This document shows, one piece after another, positions 41,646 to 50,987 of a stretch of DNA of 64,000 bases; within the stretch, counting starts at the first letter, position 1; each line of letters begins with the position of its first letter. The notes beneath the pieces are model-generated. The model was not told the DNA's origin and searched no databases. It worked only from the letters and a program-made list of their open reading frames with translations. The stretch lies in NCBI GenBank assembly GCA_963719165.1, contig CAVRAV010000001.1:1860001-1924000 (forward strand), written 5' to 3'. The stretch comes from JAOUEA01 sp963719165. Lineage in GTDB: Bacteria; Actinomycetota; UBA4738; HRBIN12. The position numbers and the translations under genes are program-made.

Positions 41646-42825
41646 TCAGACGAGGTCGAGCCCTCGTCCCACGCTTCCGAAGATGGCAAGCGCCTCGTCG
41701 AGGTCTGATTCGGTGTGATCGGCCGTCACGATGGTTCGCACGCGTGCCAGGCCGCGACCCACCGTGGGGAACACGATCGCGGGGGCGAACACCCCCGCCT
41801 CGAACAACCGGTCGGCGAACTCCTGCGTCTTGACCTCGTCGCCGGTGATCACCGGGGTGATCGGGGTCTGCGACGCGCCGGTGTCGAACCCGAGGTCGGC
41901 GAGCCCCTGCTTGAAGCGCGCCGTGTTCGACCACAGAAGATCGAGCCGCTCGGGCTCGTCGCGCAGGATGTCGAGCGCGGCGAGGCAGGCCGCCACGACG
42001 GCGGGGGGCGCCGACGTCGAGAACAGGTATGGCCGCCCGCGGTTCTGGAGCCATTCGACGAGGTGCGCCTCCCCGGCGATGAACCCGCCGATGACCCCGA
42101 TCGCCTTCGAGAGCGTGCCGACCTGGATGTCCACGCGGCCGTGCACGCCGAAGTGATCGACCGTGCCGGCGCCGCCCGTGCCCAACACACCCGAGGCGTG
42201 CGCATCGTCCACCATCATGATGGCGCCCGTCGCCTCGGCGACGTCCACCAGATCCGGCAATGGAGCGATGTCCCCGTCCATCGAGAAGACGCCATCGGTG
42301 ATCAGCAGCTGGCGCCGCCCGGGCCGGGCCGTCTCGGCAAGGAGCTTCCCGGCGTGCTCGGGATCTCGATGCTCGAACACCTTGATCTCCGCCCGCGAGA
42401 GTCGCGCGCCGTCGATGATCGACGCATGGTTGAGCTCGGTCGGAGACGATCACGTCCTCCTTGGAAAGGATCGCCGCCACGGTGCCGGCGTTCGACGTGA
42501 ACCCCGACTGGAACATCAGCGCCGCCGGGGCATGCTTGAAGGCGGCGAACCGGCGCTCGAGCTCCAGGTGCTCGCTCATCTGCCCCGCGATGGTGCGCAC
42601 GGATCCGGAGCCCGCGCCCAGCCGCGAGGCGGCCTCGGCGGCGGCCTCGTTCATACGGGGGTGGTTGGCAAGGCCGAGGTAGTTGTTGGACGCGAGGTTG
42701 ATCACCGGCCGGCCGTCGTACACGGCCCGCGCACGCTGCGGCCCCTCGAGGGTCCTCGGATGCAACAGGGTTCCGTCGGCGGCCAGGGTGGCGAGTTCGT
42801 CGTTCAGGTAGTCGAGCGCGCCCAC
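41646..42825 (-). pseudogene. kbl: Glycine C-acetyltransferase (2-amino-3-ketobutyrate CoA ligase), one-base frameshift
   Basis: A PLP enzyme of the alpha-oxoamine synthase family: VINLASNNYLGLANHPR and GAGSGSVRTIAGQMSEHLELE in the N-terminal frame (start GTG 42825, GGAGGGGG upstream); then ITDGVFSMDGDIAPLP, MVDDAHASGVLG and the PLP-lysine segment TLSKAIGVIGGF in the second frame, ending at 41646. One extra base at 42438-42439 breaks it; without it the text reads VIVSDELNHASIIDGARLS, the expected family sequence, for 392 residues. Kbl rather than BioF is chosen because a threonine 3-dehydrogenase gene lies two genes upstream; the pair converts threonine to glycine and acetyl-CoA. Confidence 0.85.
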
Positions 42826-42873
42826 GTGGCCCCCTCCTCGATGATGTTCGGAACCCTACCGCGCGGCGGCCGT

Positions 42874-42879
42874 TAGGAT
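42874..42879 (+). promoter_or_regulatory. Candidate -10 box of the DUF6941-like gene
   Basis: TAGGAT is followed by seven bases and ATG 42887. An alternative ATG at 42878 overlaps the box itself, which supports 42887 as the start. AGGA within the same stretch could instead serve as a weak ribosome binding site. Confidence 0.4.
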
Positions 42880-42886
42880 GCGCGGC

Positions 42887-43384
42887 ATGAAGACGCGGGC
42901 GTTCCTCGCCGACTCCGTCCAGGGTGTGGAGGGCAAGCTGTACGTGCTGGGGGCGGGGTGGAACCGCCTCGCCGCGGGCGGCTTCCCCGCTCGGCACGAC
43001 CGCGTCGGCATCGGCGTGATCGTCACGCTCGAGGATGGCGACGCCGGCGAACACAACCTCGAGCTGTCCCTGCTCGGCCCGGACGGGCAGCCGATGGTGC
43101 TGTTCAGCGACCCGGCGGGCGTCGAGCAGTTCGCCCTCCATGCCACGTTCACCTCCCAGACGCCGAACGACGGGTTCGCCGAGGTGGTCGTGCCGATGGC
43201 CCTGAACATCGACGGCCTGGCGTTCCCTGAGGCCGGCAGCTACGCCTTCTCCGTGCGGGTGGACGGCGACGACGTCGAGCGGCTCCCGTTCCGCGTGGAC
43301 CTTGCGGGCGCCGCCGCCGCTCCCGAGGGCGCACCCGGGGGAACCACCACCGCGCGCGGCGCCACCGAACCGGGCTACCTCTAG
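42887..43384 (+). CDS. DUF6941-like conserved protein
   Basis: A 165-residue soluble protein beginning MKTRAFLADSVQGVEGKLYVLGAGWNRL, matching the small actinobacterial DUF6941 family, whose members begin with a similar FL.DSVQ..GKLY.LG.GW block. The rest alternates short beta-strand-like stretches (FALHATFTSQTP, AEVVVPMALNIDGL, YAFSVRVDGDDV), suggesting a beta-sandwich. The C-terminal 30 residues are Ala/Gly/Thr-rich and probably disordered. The function is unknown. It is divergent from kbl and overlaps the end of tdh by 4 bp. Confidence 0.75.
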   Translation: MKTRAFLADSVQGVEGKLYVLGAGWNRLAAGGFPARHDRVGIGVIVTLEDGDAGEHNLELSLLGPDGQPMVLFSDPAGVEQFALHATFTSQTPNDGFAEVVVPMALNIDGLAFPEAGSYAFSVRVDGDDVERLPFRVDLAGAAAAPEGAPGGTTTARGATEPGYL

Positions 43385-44445
43385 GCGCGATCAGGCCGCA
43401 GGATCACCTTCCCGGAGCGACCGGAGGCCGTGGTCGCGAACGCCTCCTCGAAGCGCTCGAGCGGGAAATGGTGCGTGATCACCGGTGCCACGTCGACGCG
43501 CCCCGTGGAGAGCAGGGTCGTGGTCTGCTGCCAGGTGCGGAACATCTCCCGGCCCGTGATCCCTTGGAGCCTCGCCTCTTTGAAGATCACATGATCGTTC
43601 AGCTCGAGCGTGACCGGTCCGTCGGGCAACCCGAGCAGCGACATGCGCCCGCCACGCGCCAGCATCTGGGCGCCCTGGTCGATCGCTCGGGCGTTCCCGC
43701 TCATCTCCAGGACCACCTCGGCCCCGCTCCCGTTCGTGAGATCCATCACGGCGGATACAGGATCGGTCGTCCCCGGGTCGATCAGGACGTCCGCGCCCAT
43801 CTCGGCGGCCTTCGCGCGCCGGTAGTCGTTCGGCTCGATGGCGATCACCTTCCAGGCCCCGAGCGAGCGGGCGATCGCGGCGGCGAACATCCCGATCGGC
43901 CCGCAGCCGATCACCGCCACCGCATTCGTGGCGATGTCCTCGCCCCCCGCGGTTCCGAACGTCGCGTGGACCGCGTTGCCGAACGGCTCCATCACCGACG
44001 CGGCGTCCGGGTCGATCCCGGCCCCCACCACCCAGGCGTTCTGGGCGGGGATCACGACCAGCTCCGCGAAGACCCCGTCGGTGTCGACCCCGAGGATCCG
44101 TAGGTTTTCGCAGATGTGGGCCCGGCCGGTCTGACACGTCGAGCAATGGCCACACGCGATGTGGGATTCGGCCGCCACGAACGCCCCCGGCCGCAGGTGG
44201 TGGACCTCGTTGCCGACGGCCTCCACCGTGCCGGCCATCTCGTGACCGAACGTCATGGGCACCCGCGGGATGCGGCGCTCAGCCCATTCGTTCCAATCGT
44301 AGATGTGCAGATCGGTGCCGCAGATCGAGGCTCCGTCAACGCGCACCAGCACCTCGTCGTCTCGCGGCGTCGGTACGGCGATCTCTACCAGCTCGGCCCC
44401 GGGTCGCCGTGCGGTCTTGCGCAAGGCGCGCATCCTCGCCGTCAT
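43381..44445 (-). CDS. tdh: Threonine 3-dehydrogenase-like zinc alcohol dehydrogenase
   Basis: A 354-residue medium-chain dehydrogenase. Catalytic zinc ligands are in SICGTDLHIYDWNEWAERRIP and FGHEMAG; structural zinc cysteines are in CGHCSTCQTGRAHIC. The NAD-binding loop is VIGCGPIGMFAAAIARSLGA. ICGTDLHIYDWNEWA and VPMTFGHE are diagnostic of L-threonine 3-dehydrogenase. It makes 2-amino-3-oxobutyrate for Kbl. ATG 44445 is used; ATG 44433 is an alternative with the standard MRAL start. The two pathway genes are on the same strand but separated by an oppositely oriented gene. Confidence 0.88.
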   Translation of the reverse strand: MTARMRALRKTARRPGAELVEIAVPTPRDDEVLVRVDGASICGTDLHIYDWNEWAERRIPRVPMTFGHEMAGTVEAVGNEVHHLRPGAFVAAESHIACGHCSTCQTGRAHICENLRILGVDTDGVFAELVVIPAQNAWVVGAGIDPDAASVMEPFGNAVHATFGTAGGEDIATNAVAVIGCGPIGMFAAAIARSLGAWKVIAIEPNDYRRAKAAEMGADVLIDPGTTDPVSAVMDLTNGSGAEVVLEMSGNARAIDQGAQMLARGGRMSLLGLPDGPVTLELNDHVIFKEARLQGITGREMFRTWQQTTTLLSTGRVDVAPVITHHFPLERFEEAFATTASGRSGKVILRPDRA

Positions 44446-44533
44446 CGGGTGCAGACTACCCGCGCCGCGGGAACCGCGAGGGCTCGCGACAACGTCCAAC
44501 GCCGGTCTTCCGGCGCACGGAGGAACCCTGCCC

Positions 44534-45415
44534 ATGCAACCACGAAGCCCCCTCATCGCAGCCCTTCTCGCGATCGCCCTCGTCGCCTGCTCGGACGCGT
44601 CTCGCGGCCCAGCCGTCTCGGATCCACCCGCATCGGCTGGGGGGATCGTGCATCCGACGCACCCGGCGCAGCTCGTGCTGCGGGTCGCGAACGAAGGGGG
44701 TTTCGTGGCACCCGGCTCCACGCTGAGCGCCATCCCGTTCGTATCCCTCTACCGGGACGGCACGCTCATCACCCCCGGGCCCCAGGTCGCCATCTACCCC
44801 GGGCCGGCGTTGCCGGCGATCCAGCAGCGGCACCTGTCCGAGGAAGGCGTGCAGGCGATCGTGCACGCCGCGCTCGAGGCGGGCCTTGATCACGGACGCG
44901 ACATGACCGAACTGGGAACCGTCGGGATCGCCGACGCGGCGACGACCGTGCTCATGCTGGACGCCTCAGGCGCGCGGCACACGACGCGCGTGTACGCCCT
45001 CGGCGAAATGAGCGGACGCCCACCCGGGATGTCGCAGCAGGAGTTCGTCGCTCGGGAAGGGTTGCAGACCCTCGTGAGCAAGCTCGAACGGCTCGATACC
45101 TGGCTGCCTCCCGGGTCGATCACCGAGGCGACCGCGTACGACGCCACCTCCGCCCGGCTCTTCGTGAGCGACTACCAGGGCGACCCTTCGCTGCCTCAGC
45201 GGGCGGTGCCGTGGCCGCTCGCCGAACCGCTCGGCTCGTCGAGGCGCGCCACATGGCCCGGAGGCTACGGCTGCCTCGACGTCGCGGGCGCCGACTGGAC
45301 CGACACCGTGATGCCGGCCGCCGGAACGACGAACCAGCTCACGCCGTGGCTGAGCGCCGGACGACGCTGGAGCATCGTGTTCCGGCCGCTCCTGCCGGAC
45401 GAACGCGGCTGTTGA
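44534..45415 (+). CDS. Lipoprotein of unknown function
   Basis: A 293-residue protein with a signal sequence SPLIAALLAIALVACSD; Cys at about residue 19 is the likely lipid anchor. The mature part has LVLRVANEGGFVAPGSTLSAIPFVSLYRDGTLITPGPQ, a pattern I know from actinobacterial secreted proteins of unknown role, then HLSEEGVQAIVHAALEAGL and a C-terminal YGCLDVAG region. I do not recognise a catalytic motif. GGAGG lies about 12 nt before ATG 44534. It stands alone between tdh (divergent) and the GGDEF-EAL gene. Confidence 0.75.
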   Translation: MQPRSPLIAALLAIALVACSDASRGPAVSDPPASAGGIVHPTHPAQLVLRVANEGGFVAPGSTLSAIPFVSLYRDGTLITPGPQVAIYPGPALPAIQQRHLSEEGVQAIVHAALEAGLDHGRDMTELGTVGIADAATTVLMLDASGARHTTRVYALGEMSGRPPGMSQQEFVAREGLQTLVSKLERLDTWLPPGSITEATAYDATSARLFVSDYQGDPSLPQRAVPWPLAEPLGSSRRATWPGGYGCLDVAGADWTDTVMPAAGTTNQLTPWLSAGRRWSIVFRPLLPDERGC

Positions 45416-45458
45416 GCGAACGCCGAGGCACTCGTTCCCCTTCCGAGGCAACGGCTTG

Positions 45459-45515
45459 AGCGCTTAAGCGCTGAGTTCAAGCACCGTCGCCGGACGGCCG
45501 ATACCTGTTCAACAG
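45459..45515. promoter_or_regulatory. Two palindromes upstream of the first GGDEF-EAL gene
   Basis: AGCGCTTAAGCGCT (45459-45472) is a perfect 14-bp palindrome and CTGTTCAACAG (45505-45515) a perfect 11-bp one. Both lie in the 136-bp gap between the lipoprotein gene and the TTG start at 45552. They are candidate operator sites; no adjacent regulator suggests which protein binds. Confidence 0.4.
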
Positions 45516-45551
45516 TTGTGCGAGGCAGGTAGACCGGGCAGAGGGACGCAC

Positions 45552-47783
45552 TTGACGCTCAACCAACCAGAGCCGCTCGAGAGGGACGCCGCTGTCGATC
45601 GCGGGGCAGTGGCGGACGCCGTGCGCCCCGCGCCCGATCTCGTGGCCACCTTCGGCCAACTGGAGGAGCGTTACCGGGGGTTGATCGACCGGCTGCCTGC
45701 CGTGGTCTACCTCGACGGCGTCGGTCCCGACGCCCCCATGATCGACGTGAGCCGCGGCGTCGAGGACCTGCTGGGCATCAGCCGGGAGGCCCTCCTCGCC
45801 TCACCTCAGAGCTGGGTGGGGAGCGTGCACCCCGACGATCGCGAGCGTGTGATCGCCGAGAGCGCGAGCGCGGTGGCCGCCGGCGAACCGTTCCGTATCG
45901 AATACCGCACCGTGCTGCCCGGGGGCGGCGAGCGATGGATCCGCGAGGAGTCGATCCTCGTCCGGGATGCTCGCGACCGACCGATCTACTGGTTGGGCGT
46001 CATGCATGACGTGACCGAGTTGAACGCGGCGCGCCAGCAGCTGCGGGACGCAGAGAGCCGCTACGGGTCGTTGGTGGAGCAGATCCCGGCGATCGTCTAC
46101 ACCGACCTGGTGGATGAACACTGGACGACGACGTACGTGAGTCCGCAGATCGAGCCGCTGCTCGGCTACACGCCCGCCGAGTACGTGGGCGCCTCGGATC
46201 TGTGGGGACGCATGCTCCACCCCGACGATCGCGACGCCACCCTCGAGGGGTACGAACGTGGCCGCGATTCGGGAGAGCCTTTCACGCTGGAGTACCGACT
46301 GATCGCGCGTGACGGGCACGTGGTCTGGTTCCAGGACCGCTCGGTGATGCTCACCGACGGCGACGGCACCCCGCTCTTCGTGCAGGGCGTGATGATGGAT
46401 ATCTCCGAGCGCAAGGAAGCCGAGGCGCAGATCGCGTTCCTGGCCTATCACGACAAACTCACGAACCTCCCGAACCGGGCCATGTTCGACGAGTTCCTCG
46501 AGCTCGCGCTACGCCGAGGGCAACGCACCGGCGAGGGCGTCGCCCTGATCTCCCTCGACGTCGACGACTTCAAGCTCATCAACGACTCGCTCGGGCACGA
46601 AGCCGGCGACGCGTTGATCGCGGCTCTGGCCGAGCGGCTGGCCGAGGCAACCCGCGACACCGACCTCGTGGCGCGTCCCGGCAGCGACGAGTTCCTCGTG
46701 CTCCTCTCGGATCTTGACCGGACGCCGCCGCTACCCGGCGGCCAGGACGGTGCCACGATCGCCGCGGAGGGGGTCGCGGTCAGGATCCAGCAGGCGCTGC
46801 GTCACCCGTTCAACGTGGGGGGCACCGAGCTCTACCTCACGGCGAGCATGGGCATCAGCGTCTTCCCAAACGACGACGAGGACGGATCCGTCCTTCTGAA
46901 GAACGCCGACACGGCGATGTTCCGAAGCAAGAAGGCGGGGCCGGGTGGCTTCCTCGTGCACGCCCCGGAGAACGCCTCCCCATTCAACCGGCTGTCGCTG
47001 TCCACGCGGCTGCGCAAAGCCGTCGAGCTCAAGCAGTGGATGCTGCACTATCAGCCGCTCGTCGAGCTCGACTCCGGGCACATGTTCGGGGTCGAGGCAC
47101 TGATCCGCTGGCCCGAACCCAACGGCGGGCTCGTGCCGCCGGGCGAGTTCATCCCGCTCGCTGAGGAGATGGGACTCATCGAAGCGATCGGCGATTGGGT
47201 CGTCGAGGAGATCTGTCGCCAGGACGCCCAGTGGCGCAGCGAGGGATTGGAGCTGGAGATCGGTTTCAACCTCTCCCCCCGACAACTGTGGCAACCCGAC
47301 CTCGCCGACAAGATCGTCTCCCCGATCGTGGTGGCCGGGATCGATCCGACGAGAGTGACCGTGGAGATCACGGAATCCACGGCGATGACCGACCCCGAGC
47401 GCGTCGTCACCATCCTTCGCGAGCTGCACGACCGCGGCCTCAAGCTCGCGATCGACGACTTCGGAACCGGGTACTCCTCGCTCGCGCGGCTCAAGCACAT
47501 GCCGGTGGACATCTTGAAGATCGACCGCTCGTTCATCCGCGACGTCGACAAGGATCACGATGCCGCGAGCATGGTGGTCGCCATGATCTCCCTGGCCGAG
47601 AACCTCGGCATGATCCCCCTCGCCGAGGGCATCGAGACCTTGGGCGAATGGACGTTCCTCGCGGAGCACGGCTGCGCCTTGGGTCAGGGCTTCCATTTCT
47701 CGCGGCCCGTACCCGCCAGGGAAATCATGGCGATGGTGCGCAGGAGCTCGATCCATCTCGTGGAGGGCGAGGCCGGCGCCTGA
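45552..47783 (+). CDS. PAS-PAS-GGDEF-EAL protein, degenerate GGDEF
   Basis: A 743-residue cyclic-di-GMP protein without membrane segments. PAS domains lie at about 35-155 and 165-290 (SVHPDDRERV and MLHPDDRDAT are their conserved turns). The GGDEF domain is about 295-465 with the active-site motif changed to GSDEF (377-381). The EAL domain is about 480-735 with intact catalytic blocks: VEALIRW (515-517 EAL), FNLSPRQ, EITES, DDFGTGYSS, LKIDRSF and LAEGIET. It is therefore probably a c-di-GMP phosphodiesterase with a regulatory GGDEF. TTG 45552 is preferred (AGAGGGA 5 nt upstream); TTG 45516 is a longer alternative. Confidence 0.88.
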   Translation: MTLNQPEPLERDAAVDRGAVADAVRPAPDLVATFGQLEERYRGLIDRLPAVVYLDGVGPDAPMIDVSRGVEDLLGISREALLASPQSWVGSVHPDDRERVIAESASAVAAGEPFRIEYRTVLPGGGERWIREESILVRDARDRPIYWLGVMHDVTELNAARQQLRDAESRYGSLVEQIPAIVYTDLVDEHWTTTYVSPQIEPLLGYTPAEYVGASDLWGRMLHPDDRDATLEGYERGRDSGEPFTLEYRLIARDGHVVWFQDRSVMLTDGDGTPLFVQGVMMDISERKEAEAQIAFLAYHDKLTNLPNRAMFDEFLELALRRGQRTGEGVALISLDVDDFKLINDSLGHEAGDALIAALAERLAEATRDTDLVARPGSDEFLVLLSDLDRTPPLPGGQDGATIAAEGVAVRIQQALRHPFNVGGTELYLTASMGISVFPNDDEDGSVLLKNADTAMFRSKKAGPGGFLVHAPENASPFNRLSLSTRLRKAVELKQWMLHYQPLVELDSGHMFGVEALIRWPEPNGGLVPPGEFIPLAEEMGLIEAIGDWVVEEICRQDAQWRSEGLELEIGFNLSPRQLWQPDLADKIVSPIVVAGIDPTRVTVEITESTAMTDPERVVTILRELHDRGLKLAIDDFGTGYSSLARLKHMPVDILKIDRSFIRDVDKDHDAASMVVAMISLAENLGMIPLAEGIETLGEWTFLAEHGCALGQGFHFSRPVPAREIMAMVRRSSIHLVEGEAGA

Positions 47784-47795
47784 GTTCAGCTGTGG

Positions 47796-49004
47796 CTAGC
47801 GTCGGCGCCGGGGCCTGCCGAGACCGCTGCGACGTCCGCCCGCGCTGCCGCTGAAGACGGTGCGGGGCGGCGCCACCTTCATGCCCTCGAGCTCGAACTC
47901 CTCATGCAGGTCCAGGCGGGCGGCCATGCGACTCACGTCGCCCGCCTGATCGGGCGTCACCAGCGTCACGCTGATCCCGCTGCGACCCGCCCTGGCGGTC
48001 CTGCCCACGCGGTGGACGTACCCCTTGTCGTCCTGTGGTGGGTCGTAGTTCACGACGAGTGTGATGTCGTCCAGATCGAGCCCACGAGCCGCGACGTCGG
48101 TGGCGATGAGGACGCCGACGTGCTTGTCCTCGAAACGCTGCAGCGCACGCTCTCGCGCCTGTTGGGTCATGTCTCCGTGCATCGTGACGGCCGGCACGCC
48201 CTCGTTGCGCAACTGCCTCGCGAGCGTTTCCACGTGGCGCTTGGTATTCACGAACACCAGCGTGAGCCCGATCTCCTCCTCTGCACGAGCGAGCTCGATG
48301 AGCTTGTTCAGTTTGCCGTGGGACTCGACGGGGATGAATCGATGGTCGGCCTCGTCGACGGTCTGCGTGTCGGACTCGATGGTGTGGCGAACCGGATCTC
48401 GCGTATAGACCTCCGCGATCCGGCCCACCGCACCGTCGAGCGTGGCCGAGAAGAACATCGTCTGTCGATCGCGTGGCAGGTGACGGACGATCCGGTCAAC
48501 CTGCGGCTGGAATCCCATGTCGAGCATCCGGTCCGCCTCGTCGAGCACGAAGATCCTCACCGCGCCGAGCCGCACCAGCCTGCGTTCCACGAGGTCGTCG
48601 AGACGGCCGGGCGTCGCGATCAGGATGTGTGCCGAACCGACGCCTTTGGCCTGCTCCTTCACGTTCGTCCCGCCGTAGACGGCCTTGACCTTCAGCCCCT
48701 TGGCCTTGGCGATCTCGAAGAAATCGTCCTTGACCTGCGTGCAGAGCTCCCGCGTGGGGACGAGGACGAGTGCCTCGGGGTGGTCGGAGGCGCCGGGATC
48801 GAGCTGCTCCACGATGGGGATCGCGAATCCGAGTGTCTTGCCGGATCCGGTCTTGGAATGCGCGAGCGTGTCGCGTCCAGACGTCGCGTCTTCGATCACC
48901 ATGACCTGGATGGGGAACGGGGCATCGATCCCGCGCTCGGCGAGCGATCTGACGACCTCGTCGGAGACGCCGAGGTCGTGGAAGGAGGGCGTTGCAGGGG
49001 CCAT
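47796..49004 (-). CDS. DEAD-box ATP-dependent RNA helicase
   Basis: A 402-residue DEAD-box protein. Q-motif region FHDLGVSDEVVRSLAERGIDAPFPIQ, motif I AHSKTGSGKT, Ia VPTRELC, II DEADRMLDMGF, III SATLDG, then VFVNTKRHVETLARQL, motif V ATDVAARGLD and VI HRVGRTARAGR are all present. It unwinds RNA duplexes, probably in ribosome assembly or mRNA turnover. The C-terminal tail is short and Arg-rich (RRSGLGRPRRRR). The gene is convergent with the GGDEF-EAL gene (12 bp) and divergent from transketolase. Confidence 0.92.
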   Translation of the reverse strand: MAPATPSFHDLGVSDEVVRSLAERGIDAPFPIQVMVIEDATSGRDTLAHSKTGSGKTLGFAIPIVEQLDPGASDHPEALVLVPTRELCTQVKDDFFEIAKAKGLKVKAVYGGTNVKEQAKGVGSAHILIATPGRLDDLVERRLVRLGAVRIFVLDEADRMLDMGFQPQVDRIVRHLPRDRQTMFFSATLDGAVGRIAEVYTRDPVRHTIESDTQTVDEADHRFIPVESHGKLNKLIELARAEEEIGLTLVFVNTKRHVETLARQLRNEGVPAVTMHGDMTQQARERALQRFEDKHVGVLIATDVAARGLDLDDITLVVNYDPPQDDKGYVHRVGRTARAGRSGISVTLVTPDQAGDVSRMAARLDLHEEFELEGMKVAPPRTVFSGSAGGRRSGLGRPRRRR

Positions 49005-49142
49005 CGGCCTTACCAGCGTACCGGGTTCCACGCGGCAGACACGGCGCCAGAGGCCGGTGGCCGCCGGCCCGGCGAGGCGGTGCCGGCGGAGGCGCCCGGC
49101 GCGCGCGGCGGTACCCTTCCGGCATACGACCACGGGGGTTCG

Positions 49143-50987
49143 ATGGACGACCGCATCCAGCTCTGGAACGACCTCGCCGCCCAGATCGCGGTGGACAGCA
49201 TCCGCGCCACCACCGCCGCCGGGTCCGGACATCCGACGTCGTCGATGTCGTGCGCCCACCTCCTCGCCGTCTTGTACGCGGATCACCTCCGCACCGATAT
49301 CGAGATCCCCGCGTTCCCCGCGTCGGACCGGTTCGTGATGTCGAAAGGGCATGCGGCCCCTGCGCTCTACGCGGTCCTGAAAGCGATCGGGGCGATCGAC
49401 GACGAGCTCCTGCTGTCCCTGCGCAAGATGGGCTCGCCCATCCAGGGACACCCGGCGCCCGTGCCGGAACTGCCATGGATCGATGTCGCCAGCGGTTCGT
49501 TGGGGCAGGGGCTCGCCGTTGGGCTCGGGATGGCGTTCGCCATGAGGCTGGACGGCGCCCCGGCGCGCGCGTGGGTGCTCATGGGAGATTCTGAGCTCGC
49601 CGAGGGCTCCGTGTGGGAAGCGATGGAGGCGGCCGCCTTCCACGAGGTCGACAACCTCATCGCCATCGCCGACCTCAACCGGTTGGGTCAGCGCGGCCCC
49701 ACGATGCACGAGTGGCACGCCGACGTGTTCGCCCGCCGCGCGCAAGCGTTCGGCTGGCACACCATCGAGATCGACGGCCACGACGTCGCAGCGATCGATC
49801 GCGCCTACTCGGAGGCCGAGGCCGCCGACCGGCCCACCTTCATCGTGGCGCGCACGCAGAAGGGTCACGGGGTCTCCTTCCTGGCCGACCGCGAGGGGTG
49901 GCATGGAAAGGCCGTTCCCGCGGACCAAGAGGGCGCCGCCATCGAGGAGCTCGGGGGGATCCGCTCGGTTCGCGTCACGCCGCCGCGACCGGAGGCGTTC
50001 CGCGAGGTCCTGTTGGGCGAGACGGTCCAGGAACCCGCGCCCTCCTACGAAGAAGCTGCCGCCACCCGCAAGGCCTTCGGCGAGACCCTCGCGTGGCTGG
50101 CCGGGCACCGGTTGGATCTGGTCGTCCTCGACGGGGAGGTCGGGAACTCCACGTACACCGAGGACTTCCAGGAGGTGGCCCCGGAGCGCTTCATCGAGAT
50201 GTACATCGCCGAACAGGCCATGATCGGCGTGCAGACGGGACTGCAGGCGCTCGGGAAGACCGCGGTCTCGGCCACGTTCGGAGCATTCCTCTCGCGCGCC
50301 GCGGACTTCGTGCGCATGGGCGCGATCGGCCGGGCGGATCTGCGGATCTGCGGATCCCATGCCGGCGTCTCCATCGGCGAGGACGGCCCGTCGCAGATGG
50401 CCGTAGAGGATCTCGCGATGTTCCGCAGCTACAACGGGTCGACCGTGCTGTATCCGGCCGACGGCAACTCGACGGTGCAGCTCATGACCGCGATGTGCGA
50501 TCTGGAAGGCATCTCCTACCTCCGTACGACGCGCGAGGCGACGCCGCCGCTCTACGGGGCCGACGAGCGGTTCCCGATCGGCGGGTCGAAGACCCTGCGG
50601 TGGAGCGATCACGACGTCGCCACGTTGGTGGGGGCGGGCGTGACGCTGCACGAGGCCCTGCGCGCGGCGGACGGGCTCGCGGGCCAGGGCATCCACGTGC
50701 GCGTGATCGACGCCTATTGCGTGAAGCCCATCGACGCGGACACCCTGCGTGAAGCCTTCGACGCCACCAGCTTGGTCGTGGTGGCCGAGGACCACCGCGC
50801 GGAGGGTGGGCTGGGCGACGCCGTGCTCGATGCCCTGGCGGCCACGGGCTCGCTCGACGGCCGCGTCGTGAAGCTCGCGGTGCGGGAGATGCCGGGATCG
50901 GGCACGGCCGCCGAGATGCGGGCGTGGGCCGGGATCGACGCCGAAGCGATCGGCGCTGCCGTTCGCGAGGAACTCGTTCGGAACTAG
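49143..50987 (+). CDS. tkt: Transketolase
   Basis: A 614-residue full-length transketolase with all domains in one chain. The N-terminal pyrophosphate domain has GSGHPTSSMSCAHLLAVLY, SKGHAAPALYA and the thiamine-pyrophosphate motif GDSELAEGSVWEA ... DLN. The central Pyr domain has YIAEQAMIGVQTGLQ, with the catalytic Glu, and FGAFLSRAADFVRM. The C-terminal domain ends AGIDAEAIGAAVREELVRN. It moves two-carbon units between sugar phosphates in the pentose phosphate pathway. At this length it resembles the actinobacterial/archaeal shorter transketolases rather than the 660-residue E. coli type. Confidence 0.9.
   Translation: MDDRIQLWNDLAAQIAVDSIRATTAAGSGHPTSSMSCAHLLAVLYADHLRTDIEIPAFPASDRFVMSKGHAAPALYAVLKAIGAIDDELLLSLRKMGSPIQGHPAPVPELPWIDVASGSLGQGLAVGLGMAFAMRLDGAPARAWVLMGDSELAEGSVWEAMEAAAFHEVDNLIAIADLNRLGQRGPTMHEWHADVFARRAQAFGWHTIEIDGHDVAAIDRAYSEAEAADRPTFIVARTQKGHGVSFLADREGWHGKAVPADQEGAAIEELGGIRSVRVTPPRPEAFREVLLGETVQEPAPSYEEAAATRKAFGETLAWLAGHRLDLVVLDGEVGNSTYTEDFQEVAPERFIEMYIAEQAMIGVQTGLQALGKTAVSATFGAFLSRAADFVRMGAIGRADLRICGSHAGVSIGEDGPSQMAVEDLAMFRSYNGSTVLYPADGNSTVQLMTAMCDLEGISYLRTTREATPPLYGADERFPIGGSKTLRWSDHDVATLVGAGVTLHEALRAADGLAGQGIHVRVIDAYCVKPIDADTLREAFDATSLVVVAEDHRAEGGLGDAVLDALAATGSLDGRVVKLAVREMPGSGTAAEMRAWAGIDAEAIGAAVREELVRN

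Noticed and set aside
41646..42825. 8-amino-7-oxononanoate synthase (BioF)
   Set aside because: The same enzyme family, but a threonine dehydrogenase gene is adjacent and no other biotin gene is present, so Kbl is more likely.
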